Shown: one piece after another, positions 1 to 8,967 of the stretch
How the letters are laid out: every line of letters starts with the position of its first letter
Numbering within the stretch: position 1 is the stretch's first letter
Source: an uncultured Flavobacteriaceae bacterium
Lineage (GTDB): Bacteria; Bacteroidota; Bacteroidia; Flavobacteriales; Flavobacteriaceae
DNA: 64,000 nt
Assembly: GCA_947501625.1 (NCBI GenBank)
Contig: CANMWN010000004.1
Coordinates: 62,001-126,000 of the forward strand
Direction: 5' to 3'
Notes under the pieces: generated by a model
Databases searched by the model: none
What the model saw: the letters and a program-made list of their open reading frames with translations, nothing else
What the model was told of the DNA's origin: nothing
Program-made: the position numbers and the translations under genes

Positions 1-799
1 TGTTTGGAACTCCTTTTCCAGGAGCTGTTAATAAAACTTTATCAACACCTTTTGCTACAAGATGACGACTTAATGCCTCTTTGTCTCTAAATGCTCCAGT
101 ATTATCAATTACCAATGCATCTTGTATTCCATAAGCAGTATAATCAATATCTTCTGGTGCGTTAGCAGAAATAATATGAACTGTTGTACCATTGATTATT
201 AATGCACTTTTTTCAACATCTATTCTAACGGTACCAGCAAAATCCCCATGAACAGAGTCTCCTCTCAATAGAGAAGCACGCTTTTCCAATACAGTCTCGT
301 TTATTGCACCACGAGTTACAATAGCACGAAGTCTCATTTGTTGTCCTTTTCCTGCTTTACTCATCAATTCTCTGGCAACCAATCTTCCGATTCTACCAAA
401 ACCATATAAAACCACATCCTTAGGAGTAATTGATTCTGTTTTATCAGCGTCTTTTAATTTGTTACTTAAAAAATTATAAATATTGGCATTATCATCTAGT
501 TGATATTCATAAACCAATTTTCCAATATCCAATTTTGAAGGCGGCAAGTTCAATTGTTTTATCGTTCTAGCTACTTCAACAGCATCGAAAATTGAAATTG
601 GTTTCCCAACAAATTCAGTTGCGTACTCTAATAAGTTTAAAATCTCACTAACATTTCTGTCAATTAATTGATTTCTAAAAAGGATTAATTCTATAGTATC
701 ATCGTACCATAAATCACTTACCAATTTAATAAATTCAATGGATGCTCTACGTCTATCTGTTTGAAACGTAAGTTCTTGTTCATAGATATTTTCAGACAT
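1..799 (-). CDS. gap: Glyceraldehyde-3-phosphate dehydrogenase, N-terminally extended form (3' part cut off by window edge)
   Basis: Glycolytic NAD(P)-dependent enzyme. About 266 residues are visible, reading leftwards from ATG at 799 (MSENIYEQELTFQTD...). The Rossmann motif GFGRIGR lies near residue 146 instead of at the N-terminus, followed by a stretch ending in LTAPGKG, typical of GAPDH. About 140 extra N-terminal residues precede the NAD domain, as in the roughly 480-residue GAPDH of many Bacteroidota. The catalytic Cys region lies outside the window. A -7 box (TAcaTTTG) is at 839-832. The family call is secure; whether the enzyme works glycolytically or gluconeogenically cannot be read here. 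Confidence 0.9.
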   Translation of the reverse strand, partial: MSENIYEQELTFQTDRRRASIEFIKLVSDLWYDDTIELILFRNQLIDRNVSEILNLLEYATEFVGKPISIFDAVEVARTIKQLNLPPSKLDIGKLVYEYQLDDNANIYNFLSNKLKDADKTESITPKDVVLYGFGRIGRLVARELMSKAGKGQQMRLRAIVTRGAINETVLEKRASLLRGDSVHGDFAGTVRIDVEKSALIINGTTVHIISANAPEDIDYTAYGIQDALVIDNTGAFRDKEALSRHLVAKGVDKVLLTAPGKGVPN

Positions 800-831
800 T
801 TTATATAAATTTAGGTTTATAAAATTTTGTG

Positions 832-839
832 CAAATGTA
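832..839 (-). promoter_or_regulatory. Candidate -7 promoter element of the GAPDH gene
   Basis: Reads TAcaTTTG on the minus strand, matching the Bacteroidota -7 consensus TAnnTTTG, 32 bases before the GAPDH start. No convincing -33 TTTG was found at the usual 17-21 base spacing. Confidence 0.5.
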
Positions 840-879
840 TAAAAACTAAAACGTTTTCGTAAAATATTATTGCATAAAA

Positions 880-915
880 AAAACCGACACAATTATTAGC
901 AATTATATCGGTTTT
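880..915 (-). terminator. Rho-independent terminator of the degP-like gene
   Basis: Arms AAAACCGA (880-887) and TCGGTTTT (908-915) pair around a 20-base loop. The A run just left of the hairpin gives a U tract for transcripts coming from the protease gene that ends at 938. Confidence 0.65.
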
Positions 916-937
916 CTAAAATTAAGAAAATTAACTT

Positions 938-2344
938 TTAATTAAATATATATCTTTCCTTTTGACCATCTTCATTTAAAACTTCTAATAATAATTTATT
1001 ATTAGGTTTTATAGAATTCATAATAGCATTTACATCTTCAACATTATTTATTTCTGTTCCATTAATACTAAGTATGATTTGACCTCTTTTTAATCCCAAG
1101 TACTCTAACTTCTCATTATTTATATTACTAATTTTAACACCACTCTTAAGCCCTTTCTTTTTGGCTTCAATTTTACTTAAATCTTGTAAATTTAATCCCA
1201 ATTGATTTACAGTCGTACTGATATTTTTATATAATTTTACTGGTATTACTTTCTCTCTACCATCCCTCACAACTGTAAAATCTACAATATCATTTGGTCT
1301 TTTGGTATTTAAAAAGCCACTTAAATCTGCAAAAGTTCTAACTTTAACACTATTTGCTTTTACTATTATATCATTAACTTCAATTCCTGCAATCGATGCT
1401 CCACTATCTTCCAAAACATTGGTAATAATAACTCCTTCAGTCTTTGAAACATTGAAATCTTTGTAGTTATCACCATTTAATTCTCTAAAATTAATCCCTA
1501 TATAAGCGCGCTGAACATTTCCGTATTCTAAAATATCATCAATTACTTTCTTTGCAATATTTGATGGCACAGCAAAAGAATAACCAATATATGATCCTGT
1601 AGTAGATTTGATCATCGTGTTTATACCAATCAATTCTCCACGAGTATTCACTAAAGCACCACCACTATTTCCAGAATTAACCACAGCATCTGTTTGTAAA
1701 TACGATTCTGTTGTGTTATTATTATTTAAAACATCCCTTCCTTTTGCACTTATTATTCCGGCAGTTACAGTAGAAGTTAAGTTATAAGGATTACCAACTG
1801 CCAAAACCCATTCTCCAACCCTTACACTATCAGAATCTCCAAAAGTAACATAAGGCAAATCTTTGTCTGGATCAACTTTTACTAATGCTATATCATTAGT
1901 AGTATCAGTTCCAATGAGTTTTCCTGTATATGTTTTTTTATCATTCAGAACAATTTCTATTTCATTAGCTCCATTTATAACATGATTGTTTGTAATAATA
2001 TAACCATCTGGAGATACAATTACACCACTACCTGAACCTATTTGAATTCTTTGACCACTTGACCTACCATAAAACAAATCTTCAAAAGTGTTTCTTGAAG
2101 TGTGAATTGATTTATTCTTTACGTGTACAACTGCATCTAGTGTTTTTTTAGACGCTTCAGTAAAATCTGTAACTTCCGCTGGGAAATTTGCAGGTAAATT
2201 GAAATTTGTTTTTACATTTTTTAATTCATTGTTCTGACTTTGTTCCACAACAACTTGTGGTTGTTCAATAAATAATTTATAACCGCCAAGTGTTAGAACA
2301 CCTCCAAGTACAGAAACAAATACTAAGCCTAAGACTTTTTTCAT
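938..2344 (-). CDS. degP: Periplasmic serine protease, DegP/HtrA family
   Basis: Envelope protease/chaperone that degrades or refolds misfolded exported proteins. The 468-residue product starts with a signal/anchor segment (residues 2-24), then a trypsin-like domain with catalytic His121 (in TNNHV), Asp151 (in TNDIALV) and Ser227 (in GNSGGA), then two PDZ domains at roughly 275-375 and 385-465. Length and order match DegP/DegQ. It stands alone, divergent from dapF, with its own terminator. A -7 box (TAatTTTG) is at 2382-2375. No sigma-E type element was recognised. Confidence 0.95.
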   Translation of the reverse strand: MKKVLGLVFVSVLGGVLTLGGYKLFIEQPQVVVEQSQNNELKNVKTNFNLPANFPAEVTDFTEASKKTLDAVVHVKNKSIHTSRNTFEDLFYGRSSGQRIQIGSGSGVIVSPDGYIITNNHVINGANEIEIVLNDKKTYTGKLIGTDTTNDIALVKVDPDKDLPYVTFGDSDSVRVGEWVLAVGNPYNLTSTVTAGIISAKGRDVLNNNNTTESYLQTDAVVNSGNSGGALVNTRGELIGINTMIKSTTGSYIGYSFAVPSNIAKKVIDDILEYGNVQRAYIGINFRELNGDNYKDFNVSKTEGVIITNVLEDSGASIAGIEVNDIIVKANSVKVRTFADLSGFLNTKRPNDIVDFTVVRDGREKVIPVKLYKNISTTVNQLGLNLQDLSKIEAKKKGLKSGVKISNINNEKLEYLGLKRGQIILSINGTEINNVEDVNAIMNSIKPNNKLLLEVLNEDGQKERYIFN

Positions 2345-2374
2345 AATATCACATATTTATAATTAAACAACACT

Positions 2375-2382
2375 CAAAATTA
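2375..2382 (-). promoter_or_regulatory. Candidate -7 element of degP
   Basis: TAatTTTG on the minus strand, 30 bases before the protease ATG. There is no clear -33 partner. Confidence 0.4.
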
Positions 2383-2449
2383 TTAATTTATTATACTCAT
2401 TAAAACAGATTAACGGAATTTTAACACATATAAATTGGGATGAAAACGT

Positions 2450-2457
2450 TATTTTTG
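2450..2457 (+). promoter_or_regulatory. -7 element directly in front of dapF (predicted leaderless mRNA)
   Basis: TAttTTTG ends five bases before the dapF ATG at 2463. Bacteroidota transcripts start about 5-8 bases after this element, so the mRNA should begin at or next to the start codon. There is no Shine-Dalgarno sequence and no clear -33 box. Confidence 0.55.
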
Positions 2458-2462
2458 TCAAG

Positions 2463-3242
2463 ATGAATATTCACTTTTATAAATACCAAGGAACAGGTAA
2501 TGATTTTGTTATTATTGACAACAGAACTAATCATTTTTCGAAAAAAAATACTGTTTTAATAAATAAACTTTGTGACCGAAGATTTGGAATTGGTGCTGAT
2601 GGATTAATTCTTTTAGAAAATTCTGACACAACTGATTTTAAAATGGTGTATTTTAATGCAGATGGTAACGAAAGCACCATGTGCGGAAATGGCGGAAGAT
2701 GTATTGTTGCTTTTGCTAACAGATTGGGTATCATAAAAAATGAAACCACTTTTAATGCCATTGATGGAACTCATTATGCTACAATTGAAAATGATGTAGT
2801 GAATCTTCAAATGAAAGATGTTTCAGAAATAAAACAGAATGACTCTCATATATTCTTAGATACTGGCTCTCCTCACCATGTGGAATTTCATAATGACATT
2901 TCAAAAATTGATGTGAAAAATCTTGGAAGAGCTATACGTATTGGCGCTCCTTATTTCGAAGAAGGCACAAATGTCAATTTTGTTGAACAAATAAATAATA
3001 ACACTTTCAAAGTCCGCACTTATGAAAGAGGCGTTGAAGATGAAACTTTAAGTTGTGGAACTGGAGTAACTGCTGTTGCAATTGCAGCAAGTAAATCAAA
3101 AAAAACATTAAGCAATACTATAAATATTGAAACGCTTGGTGGAAATTTAAACGTAAGTTTTAAAATAGACAATACCATATATAAAGACATCTTTTTAAGT
3201 GGTAAAGCAACTTTTGTTTTTGAAGGAAATTTTGAATCATGA
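2463..3242 (+). CDS. dapF: Diaminopimelate epimerase
   Basis: Converts LL- to meso-diaminopimelate for peptidoglycan and lysine. The 259-residue product has the two-fold DapF fold with both catalytic cysteines: Cys74 in STMCGNGGRC and Cys198 in LSCGTGVTA. Length is close to the family norm. It is the first gene of a three-gene run: its stop overlaps the next ATG (ATGA), and mltG follows, so the operon combines precursor synthesis with glycan-strand termination. Confidence 0.97.
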   Translation: MNIHFYKYQGTGNDFVIIDNRTNHFSKKNTVLINKLCDRRFGIGADGLILLENSDTTDFKMVYFNADGNESTMCGNGGRCIVAFANRLGIIKNETTFNAIDGTHYATIENDVVNLQMKDVSEIKQNDSHIFLDTGSPHHVEFHNDISKIDVKNLGRAIRIGAPYFEEGTNVNFVEQINNNTFKVRTYERGVEDETLSCGTGVTAVAIAASKSKKTLSNTINIETLGGNLNVSFKIDNTIYKDIFLSGKATFVFEGNFES

Positions 3243-3763
3243 AAACTTTAATTGGAAATAACATCTCATTGCGTGCTTTAGAACCAACTGACTTAGATTT
3301 TTTATATCAAATAGAAAACAATGAAGTTTTTTGGTCGGTAAGTAATACACAGAAACCTTTTTCAAGATTTATACTTCAACAATATCTAGAAAACTCTCAT
3401 CAAGATATTTACCAAATAAAGCAACTAAGGCTTATTATTATTGAAAATAAAACCGAGAATGCTGTTGGAATGATAGATATTTTCGATTTTGAACCTAAAC
3501 ACAAAAGAGCAGGTGTAGGAATATTAATTCAACCTTCCTTCCAAAGTAAAGGGTATGCCTCTGAGGCATTGAAATTACTAATAAGTTATGCTTTCAAACA
3601 TTTAGATTTGCATCAAATTTATTCTAATATTACTGAAGATAATACAAAAAGCATTCAATTGTTTAGTAAGGCTGGATTTGTTAAAATAGGTATTAAGAAA
3701 GACTGGACCTTCTCTAATGGAGAATTTAAAAACGAACTTTTATATCAGAAAATAAATGACTAA
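3239..3763 (+). CDS. GNAT N-acetyltransferase, RimJ/RimL type
   Basis: 174 residues with the RimL-like opening (ISLRALEPTDLDFLY) and an acetyl-CoA loop of the Q/RxxGxA type (QSKGYA, near residue 101). The C-terminal GFVKIG segment matches the end of the GNAT fold. The start overlaps the dapF stop by 4 bases and the end overlaps mltG by 8, so translation is probably coupled. The substrate could be a protein N-terminus, an antibiotic or a metabolite; the sequence does not decide. Confidence 0.85.
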   Translation: MKTLIGNNISLRALEPTDLDFLYQIENNEVFWSVSNTQKPFSRFILQQYLENSHQDIYQIKQLRLIIIENKTENAVGMIDIFDFEPKHKRAGVGILIQPSFQSKGYASEALKLLISYAFKHLDLHQIYSNITEDNTKSIQLFSKAGFVKIGIKKDWTFSNGEFKNELLYQKIND

Positions 3764-4790
3764 AAAGAAAAAAATCCTTGTTCTATTAGCCATAATAGGT
3801 ATTATCGGTCTCATTGTAGCTTATAATTTTTATAGTAAAATCTATGCGCCTAATATTAAAGAAGATTCTACTTTATACATATCCTCAGATACTAACTTTG
3901 ATCAACTTGTTAAACAAATTACTCCTTTATTGAAAAACAAGAATTCGTTTGTTTGGGTAGCACAAAAGAAAAATTATCCAAATACTATAAAATCTGGAAA
4001 ATATGATTTAAAAAAAGGAACTAATAACAATAACTTAGTAAACCTATTGAGAAGCGGAAACCAAGCTCCTATTAGATTATCATTCAACAATCAAGATACA
4101 TTAGAAAAGTTGGCAGGAAGAATTTCTCAACAAATTGAACCTGACTCAATAACATTGCTTAACTCTTTTAAAGATTCAGATTTTTTGTCAGATAATGACT
4201 TCACCAAACAAACAGCTTTAGGAATGTATATTCCAAATAGTTACGAAGTGTATTGGAATACTTCTGCAACAAGTTTCAGAAGTAAAATGTTAAAAGAATA
4301 TAATCGCTTTTGGACTAATAAAAGAAAAAGTAAAGCAAAAACTCAGAAATTGAGTATCAATCAAGTTATAACGTTAGCCTCTATTGTCCAAAAAGAAACA
4401 GCGTCAGTAGATGAACGTCCAAGAGTTGCAGGGCTTTATCTAAATAGATTAAATGATGGCTGGCCTTTACAAGCAGACCCAACTGTTATTTTTGCAATTA
4501 AAGAAAAGCTAGGACAAAACACCATTATTAAACGAGTACTACTTAAAGATCTTGAAATTGATTCTAAATACAATACTTATAAATATGCAGGGTTACCTCC
4601 TGGCCCTATTTCTATGCCCGATATTTCATCAATCAATGCTGTTTTAAACCCAGAGGATCATGATTATTATTATATGTGTGCTGATGTAAATCAACTTAAC
4701 AAACATGTTTTTGCTAAAACACTATCCCAACACAATAGAAATGCAGCCAAATATCAAAAATGGTTGAATAAACAAGGTGTAAACAGGTAG
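3756..4790 (+). CDS. mltG: Endolytic transglycosylase MltG (YceG-like)
   Basis: Cleaves nascent peptidoglycan strands in the membrane and so sets glycan chain length. The 344-residue product has one N-terminal membrane helix (7-27) and a periplasmic YceG domain. The catalytic Glu is Glu214 in SIVQKETA, followed by the conserved YLNRL and LQADPTV segments and the late YAGLPPGPI motif. Last gene of the dapF run. No good U-tailed terminator follows; there is only a 12-bp palindrome at 4796-4807. Confidence 0.95.
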   Translation: MTKKKKILVLLAIIGIIGLIVAYNFYSKIYAPNIKEDSTLYISSDTNFDQLVKQITPLLKNKNSFVWVAQKKNYPNTIKSGKYDLKKGTNNNNLVNLLRSGNQAPIRLSFNNQDTLEKLAGRISQQIEPDSITLLNSFKDSDFLSDNDFTKQTALGMYIPNSYEVYWNTSATSFRSKMLKEYNRFWTNKRKSKAKTQKLSINQVITLASIVQKETASVDERPRVAGLYLNRLNDGWPLQADPTVIFAIKEKLGQNTIIKRVLLKDLEIDSKYNTYKYAGLPPGPISMPDISSINAVLNPEDHDYYYMCADVNQLNKHVFAKTLSQHNRNAAKYQKWLNKQGVNR

Positions 4791-4873
4791 TAAACTAACA
4801 TATGTTAATTTATAACTTATTGATTTTCAGGTTTTTAATTTTTATTTTGTCTGTTTTTGCAATTTATTAGCAA

Positions 4874-4915
4874 AAATGTACCATTTATTAATTTTTTCCA
4901 TACAGATGTACATTT
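4874..4915. repeat. Inverted repeat AAATGTAC...GTACATTT upstream of a small exported protein
   Basis: Eight-base arms at 4874-4881 and 4908-4915, 26 bases apart. The right arm lies within the palindrome ATGTACAT. It sits about 30-70 bases before the -7 box at 4943, so it could be an operator. No regulator is assigned. The rest of 4791-5085 shows no ORF. Confidence 0.35.
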
Positions 4916-4942
4916 CATGAAAAAGTAATTGAATATTGGTTG

Positions 4943-4950
4943 TATGTTTG
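4943..4950 (+). promoter_or_regulatory. Candidate -7 element for the small exported protein
   Basis: TAtgTTTG, perfect for the Bacteroidota -7 consensus, giving an untranslated leader of about 130 bases before the ATG at 5086. The -33 region is unclear. Confidence 0.45.
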
Positions 4951-5085
4951 CCTCGAGTTTGTTCCCACAATCATTCTTACAAAATAAATTTTAATAGAAA
5001 GTTTTCGGGTTCAAATTTCAAAAAAAGAAAATTGAAAAAGAAAATTATTAATTGCTTTAGAAAAAGAAAACAAATTGCTATTAAA

Positions 5086-5397
5086 ATGAAAAAAGTAACT
5101 TTAACTACGATCCTATTATTTTTATTAACGTCTATTTCAGTTTTAGCTGCACAAGAAAATGCAACTAATGAAAATGAAGTTAAAATTTTAAACTCAATAC
5201 TTGAAGAAGATGCTATGACTTCTCAAAATGAGGTAATCAATGTAAAAGTTATTGAATTGACTGACAATAATAATGTTAGTGTTTTGGTTAAGCACAATAT
5301 TATTAAGTCTAGTTCTAGAAAATCTAGAATGAAAAATGTTGTTAATTTCTTGAAAAATCCTGAAGTTAAGAACACAAACAAAAAAGTTTTGTGCTAG
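5086..5397 (+). CDS. Small exported protein of unknown function
   Basis: ATG at 5086 is preferred over the upstream in-frame start at 4936 because it opens a textbook signal peptide (MKKVTLTTILLFLL, cleavage after VLAA near residue 18). The mature part is about 85 residues, charged and Asn/Lys-rich, ending in a Cys. No family is recognised. It has its own promoter-like box and a strong terminator at 5456-5490, so it is a single-gene unit. It may be lineage-specific. Confidence 0.6.
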   Translation: MKKVTLTTILLFLLTSISVLAAQENATNENEVKILNSILEEDAMTSQNEVINVKVIELTDNNNVSVLVKHNIIKSSSRKSRMKNVVNFLKNPEVKNTNKKVLC

Positions 5398-5455
5398 ACA
5401 AAGTCAAAAACTAATTTATCCTACCTACTAAAATATTTAAAATTGCTAGAAATTA

Positions 5456-5490
5456 AAAAGCCAAAACTTAAAAGGTTTTGGCTTTTTTTT
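5456..5490 (+). terminator. Strong rho-independent terminator
   Basis: Arms AAAAGCCAAAAC (5456-5467) and GTTTTGGCTTTT (5475-5486) with a 7-base loop and a run of eight T at 5483-5490. Ends the small exported protein gene. Confidence 0.85.
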
Positions 5491-5598
5491 AAAATTTTAA
5501 ATAGTTAAACAAATTTAAATTTTATGGATTGTTAAAAACATTGCTAATAACATTTTTTAGGCATTGATTTTTGATAGTAAAATAAAACTAAATTTAAC

Positions 5599-5628
5599 TT
5601 GTTCAATTAAAATTAAGTTGTAATTTTG
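5599..5628 (+). promoter_or_regulatory. Bacteroidota-type promoter for the lysozyme-like gene
   Basis: TTG at 5599-5601, a 19-base spacer and a perfect TAatTTTG at 5621-5628. The predicted leader of about 45 bases contains a small CCCT/AGGG stem (5631-5645) before the ATG at 5677. Confidence 0.7.
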
Positions 5629-5676
5629 CGCCCTCAAATACGAAAGGGTTTATTATAACAAAATAAAAACTTGAAT

Positions 5677-6303
5677 ATGAAAAAAAAGTTAGTAATAGTA
5701 GGTATATTAGTTGTAATTCTATCTAATTATTCATTTGATAGAGTTCCTCAATTTAACAAACCAATTAAGAAAAACTTGGTTAGTACTGTTCAAATTGCAA
5801 CTGTACCAACTTTAGAAGAGAGTAAACAAGTATATGCTCAAGTTCCTTTTGTTGGAAAATCTTTTACAGGATTCAAAAATGCATTAGGATTTAAAGAGTC
5901 TAGAAACAGGTATCATATTGTAAATAAACTTGGATATTTAGGAAAATATCAATTTGGGAAATCTACATTGGCTAGATTAAAAATTTACAATACTAATACT
6001 TTCCTTAACAATCCAGAGCAACAAGAAAAAGCTTTTGAAGCACTTTGTTCACTTAATAAACACATATTAAGAAAAGATATTAAAAGAAGTGTTGGAAAAA
6101 GAATAAATGGTGTAAGAATTACTGAATCTGGCATTATTGCAGCAGCACATTTAGGAGGTGCTGGAAATGTAAAAAAATACTTAAGAAGCAACGGTGAAAC
6201 TAATTTTAGTGATGCTTTTGGTAGTTCTATACAATATTATATGAAAAAGTTTTCAGGTTTTGATGTTTCTTCTATTGAAGCAAATAAAAATCCGATAATT
6301 TGA
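5677..6303 (+). CDS. Exported lysozyme/lytic-transglycosylase-like protein
   Basis: 208 residues from ATG 5677; the in-frame TTG at 5671 is rejected because the ATG opens a clean signal/anchor (KKKLVIVGILVVIL). After a short linker comes a lysozyme-like segment: KESRNRY with a likely catalytic Glu near residue 73, then GYLGKYQFG, and later AAAHLGGAGNVKKYL, a pattern seen in SLT/phage-lysozyme-type domains. It probably cleaves peptidoglycan in the periplasm. Monocistronic, between a good promoter and a two-way terminator. No LysM or other wall-binding domain is seen. Confidence 0.7.
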   Translation: MKKKLVIVGILVVILSNYSFDRVPQFNKPIKKNLVSTVQIATVPTLEESKQVYAQVPFVGKSFTGFKNALGFKESRNRYHIVNKLGYLGKYQFGKSTLARLKIYNTNTFLNNPEQQEKAFEALCSLNKHILRKDIKRSVGKRINGVRITESGIIAAAHLGGAGNVKKYLRSNGETNFSDAFGSSIQYYMKKFSGFDVSSIEANKNPII

Positions 6304-6324
6304 ATTGGTTAATTTTTGGTTAGT

Positions 6325-6357
6325 AAAAAAGCCCAACTTTAAGAGTTGGGCTTTTTT
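6325..6357. terminator. Bidirectional terminator between convergent genes
   Basis: AAAAAAGCCCAACT (6325-6338) pairs with AGTTGGGCTTTTTT (6344-6357), with A and T tails on both sides. Its last base is the first base of the methyltransferase stop codon (6357-6359), so one hairpin serves both genes. Confidence 0.85.
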
Positions 6358-7067
6358 CATTTTTGTATAATATAAATTGCTGGTCGCTTATGCAAATCAA
6401 CTTTCACTTTTTTCCAAGCCTCAATAGTATGAGTCTTAATATATTCAGTTGACAAAGTAATATCACAAGCAATACATAAATTTGTATTCTTAGATAGTGT
6501 GCTTTTTAAATCTACAAACATTTTCTCATTTCTATATGGAGTTTCAATAAATATTTGTGATTGCTTGTTTTCAAATGATAATTTTTCCAACTTTTTTATC
6601 ATTTTTTTTCTTTCAGAACTATCAATTGGCAAATAACCATTAAAAGCAAAACTTTGCCCATCCATTCCAGATGCCATCATTGCCAATATAATTGAAGATG
6701 GCCCAACCAATGGAATAACTTGAATGCCTTTATTATGAGCCAACTTAACTACCTCAGCACCTGGATCTGCAATTGCTGGAACACCTGCTTCAGAAAGCAA
6801 TCCAATAGATATACCCTCATCACAAACATCCAAGTATGTTGACACTTCTAATGAATCAGCATATTTATCAATTGACTTTAAAACTAATGATGGTTGAGAT
6901 TTTTTTGGAGTCAATCTTTTTATAAACCTTCTAGCAGTTTTTTGATTTTCAACAATAAAATGATTTAGCTCCTCAACAACTTTTTTTACCGAAAGTGGTA
7001 AGACCTCAAGAGGTTCATTATCTCCCAAAGTTGTTGGTATTAAATATAACTTCCCCTTATTGGACAT
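6357..7067 (-). CDS. SAM-dependent methyltransferase, RsmI-like (tetrapyrrole methylase fold)
   Basis: 236 residues resembling RsmI, the 16S rRNA C1402 ribose 2'-O-methyltransferase: LYLIPTTLGD at the N-terminus (RsmI has LYxVxTPIGN), SEAGVPAIADPGAEVV and GPSSIILAMMASGMDG. The diverged first motif and shorter length (about 280 in E. coli RsmI) suggest the flavobacterial RsmI-like subgroup, so the target base is uncertain. It lies two bases downstream of the phosphatase gene and probably shares a transcript with dnaA. Confidence 0.8.
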   Translation of the reverse strand: MSNKGKLYLIPTTLGDNEPLEVLPLSVKKVVEELNHFIVENQKTARRFIKRLTPKKSQPSLVLKSIDKYADSLEVSTYLDVCDEGISIGLLSEAGVPAIADPGAEVVKLAHNKGIQVIPLVGPSSIILAMMASGMDGQSFAFNGYLPIDSSERKKMIKKLEKLSFENKQSQIFIETPYRNEKMFVDLKSTLSKNTNLCIACDITLSTEYIKTHTIEAWKKVKVDLHKRPAIYIIQK

Positions 7068-7068
7068 A

Positions 7069-7521
7069 TTAACTTATATTTTTGGAAATCAATTCACAAG
7101 CCTCATCAAGCATTTTAAACACCGAATTAAAACCTTGAATACCTCCAGTATATGGATCTGGAACATCTAAATTCTCTCCTGGAAAAATTTCATTCAGTAT
7201 TAACTTAACTTTCTTTTTATCTTCATCACCTCTAGCAAGAGCAACTATATTTTTATAATTTGAATTATCCATAGCATAAATTAAATCGAATCTATCAAAG
7301 TCAGATACTACAAATTGTCTTCCTCTTTGATCAAAAATATCAATATTATTTTTATTTGCCACTTCAATTGACCTAACATCAGGCTTACTACCAATATGGT
7401 AATTGCTTGTTCCTGCAGAATCTACCTGAACATCTTTTAAAAAAGTTTTAGATTTCAATATTCCTTCAGCCAAAGGAGAACGGCAAATATTGCCTAAACA
7501 TACCATTAAAACTTTTACCAT
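7069..7521 (-). CDS. Low-molecular-weight protein tyrosine phosphatase
   Basis: 150 residues with the full LMW-PTP signature at the N-terminus: nucleophile Cys8 and Arg14 in CLGNICRSP, and the general acid Asp122 in DPYTGG. It removes phosphate from tyrosine, often on regulators of capsule or exopolysaccharide export, but no tyrosine kinase gene is nearby. It sits between dnaA (18 bases upstream) and the RsmI-like gene (2 bases downstream), so it is probably cotranscribed with dnaA. Confidence 0.93.
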   Translation of the reverse strand: MVKVLMVCLGNICRSPLAEGILKSKTFLKDVQVDSAGTSNYHIGSKPDVRSIEVANKNNIDIFDQRGRQFVVSDFDRFDLIYAMDNSNYKNIVALARGDEDKKKVKLILNEIFPGENLDVPDPYTGGIQGFNSVFKMLDEACELISKNIS

Positions 7522-7539
7522 CTTTTTGAATGTTTAACG

Positions 7540-8967
7540 TTAATACGTCAACTTCTTGGTCAAATCTTCAACGTACTTACGGAATTGTTTATCTGTTTCA
7601 GTAAGGTTATCAACTGTTTTGCAAGCATGTAAAACTGTAGCGTGATCTCTTTTACCAATTTGAGAGCCAATACTTGCCAAAGAAGCCTTTGTCATGCGTT
7701 TTGCAAAATACATTGCCAATTGTCTTGCTTGTACAATATGCCTTTTTCTAGTTTTTGATTGTAGTGTAGCAACATCTAAATCAAAATAACTTGAAACTAC
7801 TTTCTGAATTTGATCTATCGATACTTCTCTTTTCGTATTCTTAACAAACTTATCTACTATTTGCTTAGTCAAAGCCAAAGTAAATTCCTTTCTATTAAAA
7901 GATGCTTGCGCAATCATTGATACCAAAACACCTTCTAATTCACGAACATTTGATTTGATATTTTTAGCAATATAATCTACTATTTCTTCAGGCATATCAA
8001 CTCCATCTCTAAATAGTTTATTTTGTAAAATAGAAATCCTTGTCTCATAGTCAGGTGCTTGTAGCTCAGCAGACAATCCCCATTTAAAACGAGACAACAA
8101 ACGTTGCTCAATATCTTGCATATCCACTGGCGCTTTATCGGAAGTGATAATTACCTGCTTTCCATTTTGATGTAAATGATTGAAAATATGGAAGAAAACA
8201 TCTTGAGTACCTGTCTTTCCAGACAAAAATTGAACATCATCAATAATCAAAACGTCAATCATTTGATAGAAATGAATAAAATCATTTCTAGTATTAGATT
8301 TAACTGAATCAATAAATTGTTGTGTAAATCTTTCCGAAGAAATATATAAAACTGTTTTCTCAGGATATTTATCTTTTATCTCAACACCTATAGCATGGGC
8401 TAAGTGAGTTTTACCCAAACCTACTCCTCCATAAATTAATAAAGGGTTAAATGATGTTCCTCCAGGTTTATTTGCAACTGCTAAACTTGCTGAACGAGCT
8501 AATCTATTAGAATCACCTTCAATAAAACTATCAAAATTATAATTAGGATTTAATTGAGACTCAATTTTTACTTTTTGAATTCCGGGAATTACAAATGGAT
8601 TCTTTAACTCTCTTTTATTAATATCTAATGGAACTGTGATTCCTTGAGAATTTAATGGCTTTCTGTTTGAACTTGGAATTTTTACCGTATGTGGTGTATT
8701 ACTACTATACACATTCTCCATACGCACATCATAAATCAGTTTGGCATCATTCCCTAATTCTCTAACCAATGCAACTCTAAGCAGTTTAATATAATGTTCT
8801 TCCAACCATTCATAAAAAAATTTACTTGGCACTTGAATTGTAAGCGAATCTCCAGAAATTTTAATAGGTTTGATTGGTTCAAACCATGTTTTATAAGCTT
8901 GCGATTTTATGTTATCTTTTATAAAAGACAGACACTCATTCCAAACCGATACTGCAGTTTTAGTCAT
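7540..8967 (-). CDS. dnaA: Chromosomal replication initiator DnaA
   Basis: AAA+ initiator that binds DnaA boxes and opens oriC. 475 residues: N-terminal domain I, a variable linker (about 85-140), AAA+ domain with Walker A GGVGLGKTH (about 180-188) and Walker B VLIIDDVQF (about 240-248), and the C-terminal box-binding helix-turn-helix with GKRDHATVLHAC. The upstream gap (8968-9136) shows no cluster of TTATNCACA boxes, so an origin cannot be claimed here. It heads a likely three-gene unit. Confidence 0.98.
   Translation of the reverse strand: MTKTAVSVWNECLSFIKDNIKSQAYKTWFEPIKPIKISGDSLTIQVPSKFFYEWLEEHYIKLLRVALVRELGNDAKLIYDVRMENVYSSNTPHTVKIPSSNRKPLNSQGITVPLDINKRELKNPFVIPGIQKVKIESQLNPNYNFDSFIEGDSNRLARSASLAVANKPGGTSFNPLLIYGGVGLGKTHLAHAIGVEIKDKYPEKTVLYISSERFTQQFIDSVKSNTRNDFIHFYQMIDVLIIDDVQFLSGKTGTQDVFFHIFNHLHQNGKQVIITSDKAPVDMQDIEQRLLSRFKWGLSAELQAPDYETRISILQNKLFRDGVDMPEEIVDYIAKNIKSNVRELEGVLVSMIAQASFNRKEFTLALTKQIVDKFVKNTKREVSIDQIQKVVSSYFDLDVATLQSKTRKRHIVQARQLAMYFAKRMTKASLASIGSQIGKRDHATVLHACKTVDNLTETDKQFRKYVEDLTKKLTY

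Noticed and set aside
4796-4807. Palindrome TAACATATGTTA after mltG as terminator
   Set aside because: Only six base pairs, without loop bases or a T tract.
4936-5085. N-terminal extension of the small exported protein
   Set aside because: It would precede the signal peptide with 50 basic residues and begin within the -7 box.
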